Shown here: positions 53,340 through 62,511 of the stretch, piece after piece
How positions within the stretch are numbered: the stretch's first letter is position 1
How the letters are laid out: every line of letters begins with the position of its first letter
Assembly: GCF_900143275.1 (NCBI RefSeq)
Contig: NZ_FSRO01000001.1
Span: 2,436,116-2,500,115 of the forward strand
DNA from: Nitrosomonas cryotolerans ATCC 49181
Lineage (GTDB): Bacteria; Pseudomonadota; Gammaproteobacteria; Burkholderiales; Nitrosomonadaceae
Reading direction: 5' to 3'
DNA: 64,000 nucleotides
The notes under the pieces: generated by a model
Database searches by the model: none
What the model saw: the letters and a program-made list of their open reading frames with translations, nothing else
What the model was told of the DNA's origin: nothing
Program-made: the position numbers and the translations under genes

Positions 53340-54152
53340 ATGGCAATAGCAACAGAAACAAGTGGCGCGTCAAGCGCTAAGGGTGACTATGACATGGCGG
53401 AATGGTACGATTCGAAGTACTATAAAATCGGCTTAGTGATAATGCTTTGTGTAGCGACTTTCTGGATTTGGTACCAGCGTACATTTGCTTACTCACATGG
53501 CATGGATTCAATGGAACCGGAATTCGAACGTGTGTGGATGGGATTGTGGCGTGTTCATATGACTATCATGCCACTATTTGCATTGGTAACCTGGGGTTGG
53601 ATCTGGAAGACTCGCGATACCCAGGAACAGTTAGATAATCTGGATCCAAAGCTGGAGATCAAACGATATTTCTATTGGATGATGTGGTTGGGTGTATACC
53701 TGTTTGGTGTTTATTGGGGTGGTAGCTTCTTTACTGAACAAGATGCATCCTGGCACCAAGTCATTATCCGGGATACTAGCTTTACCCCAAGTCATGTAGT
53801 CGTGTTTTATGGCTCATTCCCGATGTACATTGTCTGTGGTGTCGCTTCATATCTATACGCAATGACTCGTCTGCCACTATATAGTCGCGGCACATCATTT
53901 CCGCTGGTTATGGCAATTGCGGGACCACTTATGATCTTGCCAAACGTAGGGCTTAATGAGTGGGGCCATGCCTTCTGGTTTATGGAGGAATTGTTCAGCG
54001 CACCACTGCACTGGGGCTTTGTGATATTGGGCTGGGCTGGATTGTTTGCAGGAGGCATTGCAGCACAGATCATCACACGTTATTCCAACCTGACAGACGT
54101 TGTTTGGAATAACCAAAGCAAGGAAATTCTCAATAATCGGATTGTTCCTTAA
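53340..54152 (+). CDS. amoC: Ammonia monooxygenase subunit C, solitary copy 2
   Basis: AmoC of the membrane copper enzyme that converts ammonia to hydroxylamine. The 270-aa protein starts at ATG 53340 ([15 protein letters not shown]), nine bases after an AGAGGAGA ribosome site; an upstream TTG at 53319 would put the ribosome site inside the gene. The copper ligands D135, H139 and H152 follow the D-x3-H-x12-H pattern. The protein has a normal length and about six membrane helices. It resembles the canonical operon-type AmoC more closely than copy 1 does, judged by its ordinary N-terminus. No amoA or amoB follows; a strong terminator begins 20 bp after the stop, so it is monocistronic. Confidence 0.96.
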   Translation: MAIATETSGASSAKGDYDMAEWYDSKYYKIGLVIMLCVATFWIWYQRTFAYSHGMDSMEPEFERVWMGLWRVHMTIMPLFALVTWGWIWKTRDTQEQLDNLDPKLEIKRYFYWMMWLGVYLFGVYWGGSFFTEQDASWHQVIIRDTSFTPSHVVVFYGSFPMYIVCGVASYLYAMTRLPLYSRGTSFPLVMAIAGPLMILPNVGLNEWGHAFWFMEELFSAPLHWGFVILGWAGLFAGGIAAQIITRYSNLTDVVWNNQSKEILNNRIVP

Positions 54153-54172
54153 TTAGACAGTTATAGCTATTT

Positions 54173-54210
54173 ATTCTCTACAGTTTGTATAAAGACAGAC
54201 TGTAGAGAAT
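54173..54210 (+). terminator. Terminator of amoC copy 2
   Basis: ATTCTCTACAGTTTGT pairs with ACAGACTGTAGAGAAT (16 bp, one G·U pair) around a six-base ATAAAG loop. It is a very strong hairpin just after the amoC stop; the following bases are TGTACG, so there is only a weak T-run. Confidence 0.75.
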
Positions 54211-54888
54211 TGTACGATCAGACAAGTAATGCAAGGCAACACTCCGACGCATCGCTTTATTTCAATATAATTGTTGCGCATGAAAAAGCAAAATATATTG
54301 AAAAGTTAATATTCGTTCTAACGGATAAAGATTCCTTCCCATTTCATTATTTGAAGCCCCCATCATAACGAATTGAAGTACGTCTCTACCGTGTTCTTCC
54401 GCTCATCCTTAGAAGTTTGCCTCAGCCAACATCGTCTCAACCGTATTGAAGAGACTCTTTATCAGATTTACTCTCGATCGTAGTAATTATCGCAGGAAGC
54501 ACATTCCCATAATCGGATTATAGAGACATTTTTCCTGAGATATGTCCACAAACATGACTAGTCTCAATTTGGCGAATAGACTGCCTATTTACGTAAAAGA
54601 CCTCCTTATCAATTCGCTTTGTACACCACCGACATATTGATTGAGACCTTTGCAAAACCCCAATATTTTAAAAATTAAACCTTTATAATCAATAGCAGAA
54701 AACTTCTGGTGGGCGCTTTTGCAAAAATTTCATTTCATGAATCAGTATGCCTAAAGCATGCTCAAATACTCTACAATCTATCGAAATAACCAATATTTTT
54801 AATATCAATAAAAATCAATAGATTATACTACCGTTCGTGACCAACAGATTTAAGATAGCTTAACCCCATTATATCTCTCAGAATTCAT
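54211..54888. other. Intergenic space holding repeat copy G
   Basis: It lies between amoC copy 2 and yheT. It contains the 89-bp repeat at 54643-54731 and otherwise no recognisable gene or RNA. Confidence 0.5.
54643..54731. repeat. 89-bp repeat family, copy G
   Basis: GAGACCTTTGCAAAACCCC at one end, core CCTTTATAATCAATAGC, the other end more decayed (GCTTTTGCAAAAATTTC). Full 89-bp length. Confidence 0.88.
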
Positions 54889-55917
54889 ATGAAAATAATT
54901 CCATATCCATTACACACCGAACCTTATATTGCACCAACCTGGCTACCCGGAGGAAATGTACAAACGATTTATCCATATTTAATGAAACCAGCAAAAACAA
55001 TTATTTATAGACGAGAGCGCTGGGAACTCAATGATGGTGACTTTATAGATGTTGACTGGGTAGATGGAACTAGTGGCAATCCATTCGTTGTTTTTTTTCA
55101 TGGACTTGAAGGGGGATCATGCAGTCACTATGCGATAAATATTATGCGCTCACTACAAGAATTGGGCTGGCATGGTATCGTCATACACTTTCGTGGTTGC
55201 TCTGGAGTACCTAATCGATTACCACGCGCCTATCATGCCGGAGATTCCGCTGAAGTTGACTGGATACTAAAACGTATTGTGCAGCAGAATGGTCTATTGG
55301 ATTCAAATCAACCACTGTATACAATCGGTGTATCTTTAGGTGGCAATGTCTTGTTGAAGTGGTTGGGAGAACAAGGCGAACACGCAAACAAACTAGTAGC
55401 AGGCGCAGTCACGATTTCCGTTCCCCTGGATCTTACTGCGGCCGGCTCCGCGCTAGACTCAGGATTTAATCAGTTATATACACGCCATTTTCTCAGCACT
55501 TTAAAATATAAAGCATTGGAAAAACTGGATCGTTTCCCTGGACTGCTTGATGCCAATGCGATATTGGCCTGTTCCACGTTGCATCAATTCGACAACTCCG
55601 TCACGGCACCATTACATGGTTTCCGTAATACAGAAGATTACTGGCAACAATCCAGCAGTAAGCCTTGGCTCGAACATATTCGAGTACCCACACTCGTTAT
55701 TAATGCACGGAATGATCCATTTATGCCCGCTTCCGTATTGCCCACACAGAAAGATGTTTCTTCTGCTGTGACATTAGAATTTCCTGAAGAAGGAGGACAC
55801 GCTGGTTTCATGAATGCACCCTTCCCTGGCAAACTCACCTGGTTACCTAAACGTGTTATCAGTTTCTTTTACCATGAATGCGGGGCCGCTTTGAAAGTAA
55901 AAAATGAATCTGATTAA
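54889..55917 (+). CDS. yheT: YheT-family alpha/beta hydrolase
   Basis: A 342-aa hydrolase of the YheT group. It has the family signature APTWLPGGNVQTIYPYL at the N-terminus, the oxyanion region FFHGLEGGSCSHYA, the nucleophile elbow TIGVSLGGNVLLKWLGE, an acid in LVINARNDPFMPA, and the catalytic histidine in EEGGHAGFMNAP. Eukaryotic relatives are ABHD1/2/3 lipases; bacterial YheT is a probable esterase with unknown substrate. The gene stands alone and converges with trhP. Confidence 0.92.
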   Translation: MKIIPYPLHTEPYIAPTWLPGGNVQTIYPYLMKPAKTIIYRRERWELNDGDFIDVDWVDGTSGNPFVVFFHGLEGGSCSHYAINIMRSLQELGWHGIVIHFRGCSGVPNRLPRAYHAGDSAEVDWILKRIVQQNGLLDSNQPLYTIGVSLGGNVLLKWLGEQGEHANKLVAGAVTISVPLDLTAAGSALDSGFNQLYTRHFLSTLKYKALEKLDRFPGLLDANAILACSTLHQFDNSVTAPLHGFRNTEDYWQQSSSKPWLEHIRVPTLVINARNDPFMPASVLPTQKDVSSAVTLEFPEEGGHAGFMNAPFPGKLTWLPKRVISFFYHECGAALKVKNESD

Positions 55918-55949
55918 AACAATAAGATATTGCCATCATTCTCTACTAA

Positions 55950-57329
55950 TCATAAAAACTTAACCACAAATGCATTATCCATCTGACCGGGCAAAGGGAT
56001 TTTAACTCGGTGGCCACTTCCAGGCGCTACTCTAACCGCATTACCATTGCTATCTTGCATGTGTGATAATTCGATAATCTGGTTGCCGGAAGGATGAACA
56101 ATTTCTAAGCGGTCACCCACCTCAAAACGATTTTTTACCAATACATCAGCCATACCACTGGTTTTATCGAAACCCGTGATATTACCGACATACTGACTGC
56201 GATTTGATTCCGAATGTCCACGCAGATAATTTTGCATCTCATTAGTATGGTGTCGCTGATAAAAGCCATCGGTATAGCCACGATTTGCCAGCCCTTCCAA
56301 CTCACCCAGCAATGATGGATCGAATGGTCGCTTTGCCAGCGCATCATCGATAGCCTGACGATAAACCTGTGCAGTTCGTGCAACATAATATAGCGATTTG
56401 GTACGACCTTCGATTTTGAGTGAATCTATGCCGATACTGACCAATCGCTCAACATGTTCTACTGCCCGTAGATCTTTGGAATTCATAATATAGGTACCGT
56501 GCTCATCCTCCAGAATAGGCATCAACTGACCAGGCCGCTCCTTTTCTTCTATCAGATAGACCTGATCAGCAGCAGGATGACGTTGAAATGTTTCACGTCC
56601 AGCGCCCTGATCTGTAAAATCTGACTGACTGTTCGATTGCATGAGTGCCTGGTTAAAGTCAAAATCAATTTTTTCTGTCGGCTGGATATCACCGCTTGCA
56701 TTTTCCTCGGCTGATTTAACCTTATAATCCCAGCGACATGAATTAGTACAGGTCCCCTGATTAGGGTCCCGGTGATTAAAGTAACCGGATAATAAGCAAC
56801 GTCCAGAATAAGCAATACACAGGGCACCATGAACAAATACTTCTATCTCCATATCCGGACAGAGATCCCGAATTTGTGCAATTTCATCAAGTGAGAGTTC
56901 TCGTGACAAAATCACGCGTGTCAAGCCTATTTTTTGCCAGAATTTTACACCCATATAATTAACCGTATTCGCCTGGACAGACAAATGAATAGGAATCTCG
57001 GGCCATTTCTCTCGCACAAGTAAAATCAATCCTGGATCAGCCATAATCAGTGCGTCCGGCTTCAAGGCAATCACCGGTGTCATATCTGCCACATAAGTTT
57101 TAATCTTTGCGTTATGTGGCATGATATTACTAGCGACATGAAACTTTTTATTCATCGCATGCGCTTCAGCAATACCTATTTCAAGTCGTTCCAGATCAAA
57201 TTCGTTATTACGAGCGCGCATGGAATAACGTGGTTGACCCGCATAAACAGCATCCGCGCCAAAAGCAAAAGCGGCACGCATTTTCTCTAATGAGCCAGCA
57301 GGTAGTAAAAGTTCAGGAGCTTTCAACAT
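55950..57329 (-). CDS. trhP: U32-family tRNA hydroxylation protein TrhP
   Basis: TrhP (YegQ) is a U32-family protein needed to hydroxylate uridine 34 (5-hydroxyuridine) of tRNA with prephenate as a probable source of oxygen chemistry. I start it at ATG 57329 (MLKAPELLLPAGSLEKM), giving 459 aa; the longer frame adds unlike residues. The TIM-barrel N-terminal part ends in the metal-site cysteines (HGALCIAYSGRCLLSGYFN, then NQGTCTNSCRWDY and one later), and the C-terminal region (NRFEVGDRLEIVHPSGNQII) is the β-barrel domain. It is divergent from dnaE with a 140-bp spacer. Confidence 0.9.
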   Translation of the reverse strand: MLKAPELLLPAGSLEKMRAAFAFGADAVYAGQPRYSMRARNNEFDLERLEIGIAEAHAMNKKFHVASNIMPHNAKIKTYVADMTPVIALKPDALIMADPGLILLVREKWPEIPIHLSVQANTVNYMGVKFWQKIGLTRVILSRELSLDEIAQIRDLCPDMEIEVFVHGALCIAYSGRCLLSGYFNHRDPNQGTCTNSCRWDYKVKSAEENASGDIQPTEKIDFDFNQALMQSNSQSDFTDQGAGRETFQRHPAADQVYLIEEKERPGQLMPILEDEHGTYIMNSKDLRAVEHVERLVSIGIDSLKIEGRTKSLYYVARTAQVYRQAIDDALAKRPFDPSLLGELEGLANRGYTDGFYQRHHTNEMQNYLRGHSESNRSQYVGNITGFDKTSGMADVLVKNRFEVGDRLEIVHPSGNQIIELSHMQDSNGNAVRVAPGSGHRVKIPLPGQMDNAFVVKFL

Positions 57330-57469
57330 GGTGTAAAATTGATATTGGTTTTCAGGGAATTTGAGTGATGACCAGTCTATAAGCCGACAGTGATGCGATA
57401 TCAAAATAACCGCATCTTGTTTGCTGCAACATACAGAAAATCAACTACTCCATTTTGAATTGTAACATC

Positions 57470-60400
57470 ATGTCTATCAATCCTGTTTTTATTCATTTAC
57501 GATTACATAGCGAATACTCTATTCTGGACAGCACTATCCGTATTGATGAAGCTGTCTCAAAAGCAACTGCGGACGGTATGCCAGCACTGGCGCTGACTGA
57601 TCTTTCCAATCTATTTGGTCTCGTAAAATTCTACCAGAGTGCCTGCAGAAGAGGGATAAAGCCGATTATTGGATGCGATGTTTGGATTAGCAATGAAGTT
57701 AATCGTGATAAACCTGCACGTCTTTTGCTTCTTTGTCAGTCCTATTCCGGATATCTATTGCTATGTCGCTTGTTATCCAATGCTTATCGCACAAACCAAT
57801 ATCGTGGGAGAGCTGAAATCAAGCGATCATGGTTTGATCAGAATGAACATGGAACCGATGGACTGATTGCCTTATCAGGTGCACGTTTTGGTGATACCGG
57901 CCAGCTTCTAATGCAGAATAACCTGTCACAAGCCGTAGAACAGGCCCAACAGTGGGCAGATTTGTTTCCTGAGCGCTTCTATATTGAAATACAAAGAGAT
58001 GGCTACCTCAATGAAGAGGCACTCGTACAGCATTCGCTCATGCTAGCATCAAATTTGGATTTACCTGTCGTCGCAACCCAATCAGTACAGTTTTTAAATC
58101 CAAATGACTATAGAGCACACGAAGCACGCGTATGCATCGCAGAGGGTTACGTATTGGGGGATCGACGACGTCCAAAAAATTTTACTGAGCAACAATACTT
58201 CAAGACACAGGAAGAAATAGCTACCTTATTCGCAGATATTCCCGCTGCACTTGTCAATAGCGTAGAGATCGCAAAACGTTGCAATCTTGTACTGAAGCTA
58301 GGTGTTAATCAATTACCCTTATTCCCCACTCCTAATAATGAAAGTCTGGAACACTACTTACGCGATCAGGTGCTGATCGGATTAAAAGAGCGCATCGAAG
58401 CGCGCTTTCCAGATGCTAATGAACGTAGCACACAATGGCCTAAATATCGCGCAAGAACAGATTTTGAAGTGAGTACAATTATACAAATGGGCTTTGCCGG
58501 GTATTTTCTGATTGTGGCTGATTTCATCAATTGGGCTAAGAAGAATAATGTGCCGGTTGGTCCCGGCAGGGGTTCCGGAGCAGGCTCTCTGGTTGCCTAT
58601 TCTTTGGGCATTACTGATCTTGATCCATTGCGTTACGATTTATTGTTTGAACGTTTCCTCAATCCAGAACGAGTATCGATGCCAGATTTTGATATTGATT
58701 TTTGCCAAGACAGACGCGAACACGTCATCGAATATGTCAAGCAACGTTATGGCACTGAAAGCGTCTCACAGATTGTCACATTTGGCACCATGGCAGCAAA
58801 AGCAGTGGTCCGTGATGTGGGCCGTGTACTCGATTTACCTTATAATTTTGTCGACCAGCTAGCAAAATTAGTACCGTTTGAATTGGGCATGACATTAAAA
58901 AAAGCGCGTGCCGTAGAGCCACAATTAAATCAACGCGCACATGAAGAGGAAGATGTGCGTAATCTGCTCGAGCTCGCCGAAAATCTTGAAGGACTTACCC
59001 GTAATGTCGGCATGCATGCTGGCGGGGTATTAATATCACCAGGAAAAATTACCGATTTTTGTCCTGTATATTGCACTGAATCGGGCGACTCAGTTGTTAG
59101 CCAATTAGATAAGGATGATGTTGAGAAAATTGGCTTGGTAAAATTTGACTTTCTTGGATTACGCACTCTGACAATCCTGGATCGCGCAGTCGCGTACATC
59201 AGGCAGCAAGACTCAGCAATACGTCATCATACCCTCACCACACCGCGTACGGAACCTTTTACACTGGAAAACCTGCCATTAAATGATGCCGCAACTTATG
59301 CATTACTGCGACAAGGCAATGCCGTTGGCGTCTTTCAGTTCGAATCACGTGGTATGAAAGATCTATTGCAGAAGGCAAAGCCGGATTGTTTCGAGGACAT
59401 TATAGCGCTGGTAGCATTATATCGCCCAGGACCAATGGATCTCATTCCCGAATTTATAGAACGCAAGCATGGAAAACGAGTTGAGTATCTTGATCCTCGT
59501 TTGCAACCCATACTGAGTCCAACCTATGGAGTGATGATTTATCAGGAACAGGTCATGCAGATCGCACAGGTAATCGGCGGTTACAGCCTTGGCAGTGCCG
59601 ATTTATTGCGCCGTGCGATGGGCAAGAAAAAAGTTGAGGAAATGGCACAACAGCGCGATATCTTTGTTTCAGGTGCAATGACTAACGATTTAACCGAGCA
59701 AAAGGCAATCGAACTATTTGGTTTGATGGAGAAATTTGCAGGTTATGGCTTTAATAAATCTCATGCCGCCGCTTATGCCTTAATCGCATTCCAGACTGCC
59801 TATCTTAAAACACATTATCTGGCCGAGTTCATGGCCGCCTCTTTGTCAGCTGATATGGATGACACCGACAAAGTACATACATTCATTGAAGATAGCCTGT
59901 CCAATGGACTTATCATTCTCCCACCAGAAATCAATCTGTCCAGCTATCGCTTCATACCCGTCGATAAGAACACGATCAGATATGGCCTGGGAGCGGTAAA
60001 AGGAACAGGTGAAACAGCCATTGCAAGTATTACCCAAGAACGCGATCAGAATGGGTTATTTACTGATTTATTCGATTTTTGTTGTCGGGTAGACAGACGT
60101 ATTGTCAATCGGCGTGTCATGGAATCGCTCGTTCGCGTTGGTGCATTTGATGCCAGCAATCCCAACCGTGCCAGTTTGCTGGCATCCATTGACATTATCA
60201 TCGAATCAGCTGAACAGATTAGTCGCACAGTTAGTCAAACTAGCTTGTTTACGGATGGTGAAAACGCATTATTGCGCCCTCAACTAAATGACATAGTCCA
60301 GTGGTCCGACAGAGAAAAATTACAAAATGAAAAACTAGGGCTGGGTTTTTATCTAAGCGGACATCCTTTTACTACCTATGCGGAAGAACTCAAACAGTTT

Positions 60401-60994
60401 ATACCTACTCGACTAGATCGTCTAAATTCTCAACGAGAATCGCAACTTCTGGCCGGCATTGTTTACTCTGTGCGCACACAAATGACTCGTCGGGGAAGAA
60501 TGGGTATTATTGTTCTTGATGATGGCAATACGCGTATAGAATTGGTTGTTTTTAACGAGCTATTCAGTGTTAACCGAGACCGATTGAAAGAAGACCAGCT
60601 CCTCATAGTAGAAGCTAAAATCAATTATAGAGGCTATAATAATGATAATAACAACGAGTTAAGAATCACAGCCGAGAAATTATATGATCTCGCAAGCGCC
60701 CGCTCGCGCTATGCCAAACAGATCAAATTATATTGCGATCAATTATCCCTAACTCCGACTTCCAGGCTGAAAGCGTTACTCACGCCTTACTGTGATCAGA
60801 ATAATACCCCTGGTCTCGATAAAAACAATACAAATAATGAGCGCCTATACTGCCCTATCTCGATCGTTTATCAAAATCAAAGTGCGGTTTGTGAACTTGA
60901 ACTAGGTTCTCACTGGAAAGTAAGCCTACACGATGATTTACTACAATCCTTATCTGTCCACTTTCAGGAAAAAAATATCCAGATAATTTATTAA
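57470..60994 (+). CDS. dnaE: DNA polymerase III alpha subunit
   Basis: DnaE is the replicative polymerase. Start is set at ATG 57470 (MSINPVFIHLRLHSEY), giving 1174 aa, typical length. It has an N-terminal PHP domain (HSEYSILDSTIRIDEAVSKA), the polymerase active-site region PVGPGRGSGAGSLVAYSLG and MPDFDIDFCQDRRE with two catalytic Asp, NVGMHAGGVLISP, the fingers region, and a C-terminal OB domain and tail with β-clamp contacts (LVVFNELFSVNRDR). It is the main replicative type rather than the error-prone DnaE2, judging by the length and context-free features. It converges with sucB. Confidence 0.97.
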   Translation: MSINPVFIHLRLHSEYSILDSTIRIDEAVSKATADGMPALALTDLSNLFGLVKFYQSACRRGIKPIIGCDVWISNEVNRDKPARLLLLCQSYSGYLLLCRLLSNAYRTNQYRGRAEIKRSWFDQNEHGTDGLIALSGARFGDTGQLLMQNNLSQAVEQAQQWADLFPERFYIEIQRDGYLNEEALVQHSLMLASNLDLPVVATQSVQFLNPNDYRAHEARVCIAEGYVLGDRRRPKNFTEQQYFKTQEEIATLFADIPAALVNSVEIAKRCNLVLKLGVNQLPLFPTPNNESLEHYLRDQVLIGLKERIEARFPDANERSTQWPKYRARTDFEVSTIIQMGFAGYFLIVADFINWAKKNNVPVGPGRGSGAGSLVAYSLGITDLDPLRYDLLFERFLNPERVSMPDFDIDFCQDRREHVIEYVKQRYGTESVSQIVTFGTMAAKAVVRDVGRVLDLPYNFVDQLAKLVPFELGMTLKKARAVEPQLNQRAHEEEDVRNLLELAENLEGLTRNVGMHAGGVLISPGKITDFCPVYCTESGDSVVSQLDKDDVEKIGLVKFDFLGLRTLTILDRAVAYIRQQDSAIRHHTLTTPRTEPFTLENLPLNDAATYALLRQGNAVGVFQFESRGMKDLLQKAKPDCFEDIIALVALYRPGPMDLIPEFIERKHGKRVEYLDPRLQPILSPTYGVMIYQEQVMQIAQVIGGYSLGSADLLRRAMGKKKVEEMAQQRDIFVSGAMTNDLTEQKAIELFGLMEKFAGYGFNKSHAAAYALIAFQTAYLKTHYLAEFMAASLSADMDDTDKVHTFIEDSLSNGLIILPPEINLSSYRFIPVDKNTIRYGLGAVKGTGETAIASITQERDQNGLFTDLFDFCCRVDRRIVNRRVMESLVRVGAFDASNPNRASLLASIDIIIESAEQISRTVSQTSLFTDGENALLRPQLNDIVQWSDREKLQNEKLGLGFYLSGHPFTTYAEELKQFIPTRLDRLNSQRESQLLAGIVYSVRTQMTRRGRMGIIVLDDGNTRIELVVFNELFSVNRDRLKEDQLLIVEAKINYRGYNNDNNNELRITAEKLYDLASARSRYAKQIKLYCDQLSLTPTSRLKALLTPYCDQNNTPGLDKNNTNNERLYCPISIVYQNQSAVCELELGSHWKVSLHDDLLQSLSVHFQEKNIQIIY

Positions 60995-61117
60995 ATTCAA
61001 ACATCCATCCGATACAAAATCGCAATATTGCTAAAAAACCTTATGCGTCCCGATCGATCAAGCCCGCGCACTTTCCACGCATATCAAGGATAACAAGCCA
61101 ATTGATTTCCAAGACAC

Positions 61118-61205
61118 GAGGTCTTTGCAAACCCCCAATAGTTTAAAATTAATTATTTATAATCAATATACTAAGACTTCTGACGAGGGCTTTTACAAAG
61201 GTCTC
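61118..61205. repeat. 89-bp repeat family, copy H (88 bp)
   Basis: GAGGTCTTTGCAAACCCCC at one end and GCTTTTACAAAGGTCTC at the other, with core TTTATAATCAATATAC. One base shorter than the others. It lies between the convergent dnaE and sucB, 20 bp from the sucB stop. Confidence 0.88.
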
Positions 61206-61224
61206 AATACATCAATCTCATTTA

Positions 61225-62493
61225 TCACAATTCCAGCAGCGGGCTCATCGGATATTCCAATGCTTCCTTCATTGCAACGAGCGACAATACTGCTTCGCGG
61301 CCATCTATAATCCGATGATCATAAGATAGTGCAAGATAATTCATAGGCCGAATGACTATCTGGCCATTTTCAACGACAGGACGCTCCTTCGTTGCATGAA
61401 TACCCAGAATGGCACTTTGTGGCGGATTAATAATCGGAGTAGACAGCATTGAACCAAATACGCCCCCATTGGTAATGGTAAAAGTACCCCCTGTCAGCTC
61501 TTCAATAGTCAGTCGACCATCCTGAGCACGTTTAGCAAGATCAGCTATTTGCCTTTCAATTTCGACAAGTGATAAACGATCCGCATCACGAATAATAGGC
61601 ACGACCAAACCACGTGGACTCCCAACAGCAATGCCAACATCATAATAATCATGATAAATAATATCATGACCTTCTACCGAAGCATTAATAATAGGAAACT
61701 TTTTCAGTGCCGCAACAACGGCTTTAACAAAAAATGAGGTAAAGCCAAGTTTTACACCATATTCTCTTTCGAATTCATGCTTGTAACGCGTACGCAAGTC
61801 AATAATCGCCTGCATATTGACTTCATTAAAAGTAGTGAGTATGGCCGCAGTAGCTTGAGACTGCACCAAGCGCTCCGCAATGCGCATTCGCAAACGCGAC
61901 ATAGCCACCCTTCTATCAACACGCTCACCCGTTGATTCATCAGTATCAACCGGAACCGACGCTACCTGATCTTTTAAAGACCGGTCAGATTTATTCTGCA
62001 CATACGCCTGCACATCTTCTTTAGTAATACGTTCACCCCGTCCTGTACCTCTAATTGCGTCTATTTCTGTCGCTTCCAGATCACTTTCTGCCGCGATCTT
62101 CTTCGCTGCCGGCATCATCACGGGCATATTTTTATCGGTATTTCGAGCGATCAGGGCATCATCATGTTCATCTGCTGTAGCCGCAGACTTTAATTGCGAT
62201 GATTCCGTACGCGCAACAGACGACTCAGTCGGCTCGGATACGATCTCAGCCTGCGCGTCGGTATCTATTTTAGCTATGACCTCTCCACCTACCACGGTTG
62301 CACCATCATCCTTAATAATTTTTATCAATACACCCGCCTGTGGTGCTGGTAGCTCGAGGACAACCTTGTCGGTCTCAACATCAATTAAATTTTCATCTCG
62401 TTTTACATATTCACCCTGTTTCTTATGCCAGGAAACCAACGTTGCTTCCGCCACTGATTCAGATAACGCAGGTACTTTGACTTCAACTAGCAT
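61225..62493 (-). CDS. sucB: Dihydrolipoyl succinyltransferase (2-oxoglutarate dehydrogenase E2)
   Basis: The E2 core of the 2-oxoglutarate dehydrogenase complex. The 422-aa protein has an N-terminal lipoyl domain with the lipoylated lysine in VETDKVVLELP (about residue 43), an E1/E3-binding domain (PAAKKIAAESDLEATEIDAI, and GRGERITKEDVQAYV) after an acidic and Ala-rich linker, and a C-terminal catalytic domain with the YDHRIIDGREAV active-site motif. It starts 18 bp after the sucA stop. The E3 gene (lpdA) does not follow; instead a repeat and the convergent dnaE come next. Presence of sucAB shows at least the genetic potential for a complete TCA cycle, as known for Nitrosomonas. Confidence 0.97.
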   Translation of the reverse strand: MLVEVKVPALSESVAEATLVSWHKKQGEYVKRDENLIDVETDKVVLELPAPQAGVLIKIIKDDGATVVGGEVIAKIDTDAQAEIVSEPTESSVARTESSQLKSAATADEHDDALIARNTDKNMPVMMPAAKKIAAESDLEATEIDAIRGTGRGERITKEDVQAYVQNKSDRSLKDQVASVPVDTDESTGERVDRRVAMSRLRMRIAERLVQSQATAAILTTFNEVNMQAIIDLRTRYKHEFEREYGVKLGFTSFFVKAVVAALKKFPIINASVEGHDIIYHDYYDVGIAVGSPRGLVVPIIRDADRLSLVEIERQIADLAKRAQDGRLTIEELTGGTFTITNGGVFGSMLSTPIINPPQSAILGIHATKERPVVENGQIVIRPMNYLALSYDHRIIDGREAVLSLVAMKEALEYPMSPLLEL

Positions 62494-62511
62494 GATAGTA
62501 TTTTCCTCTCT

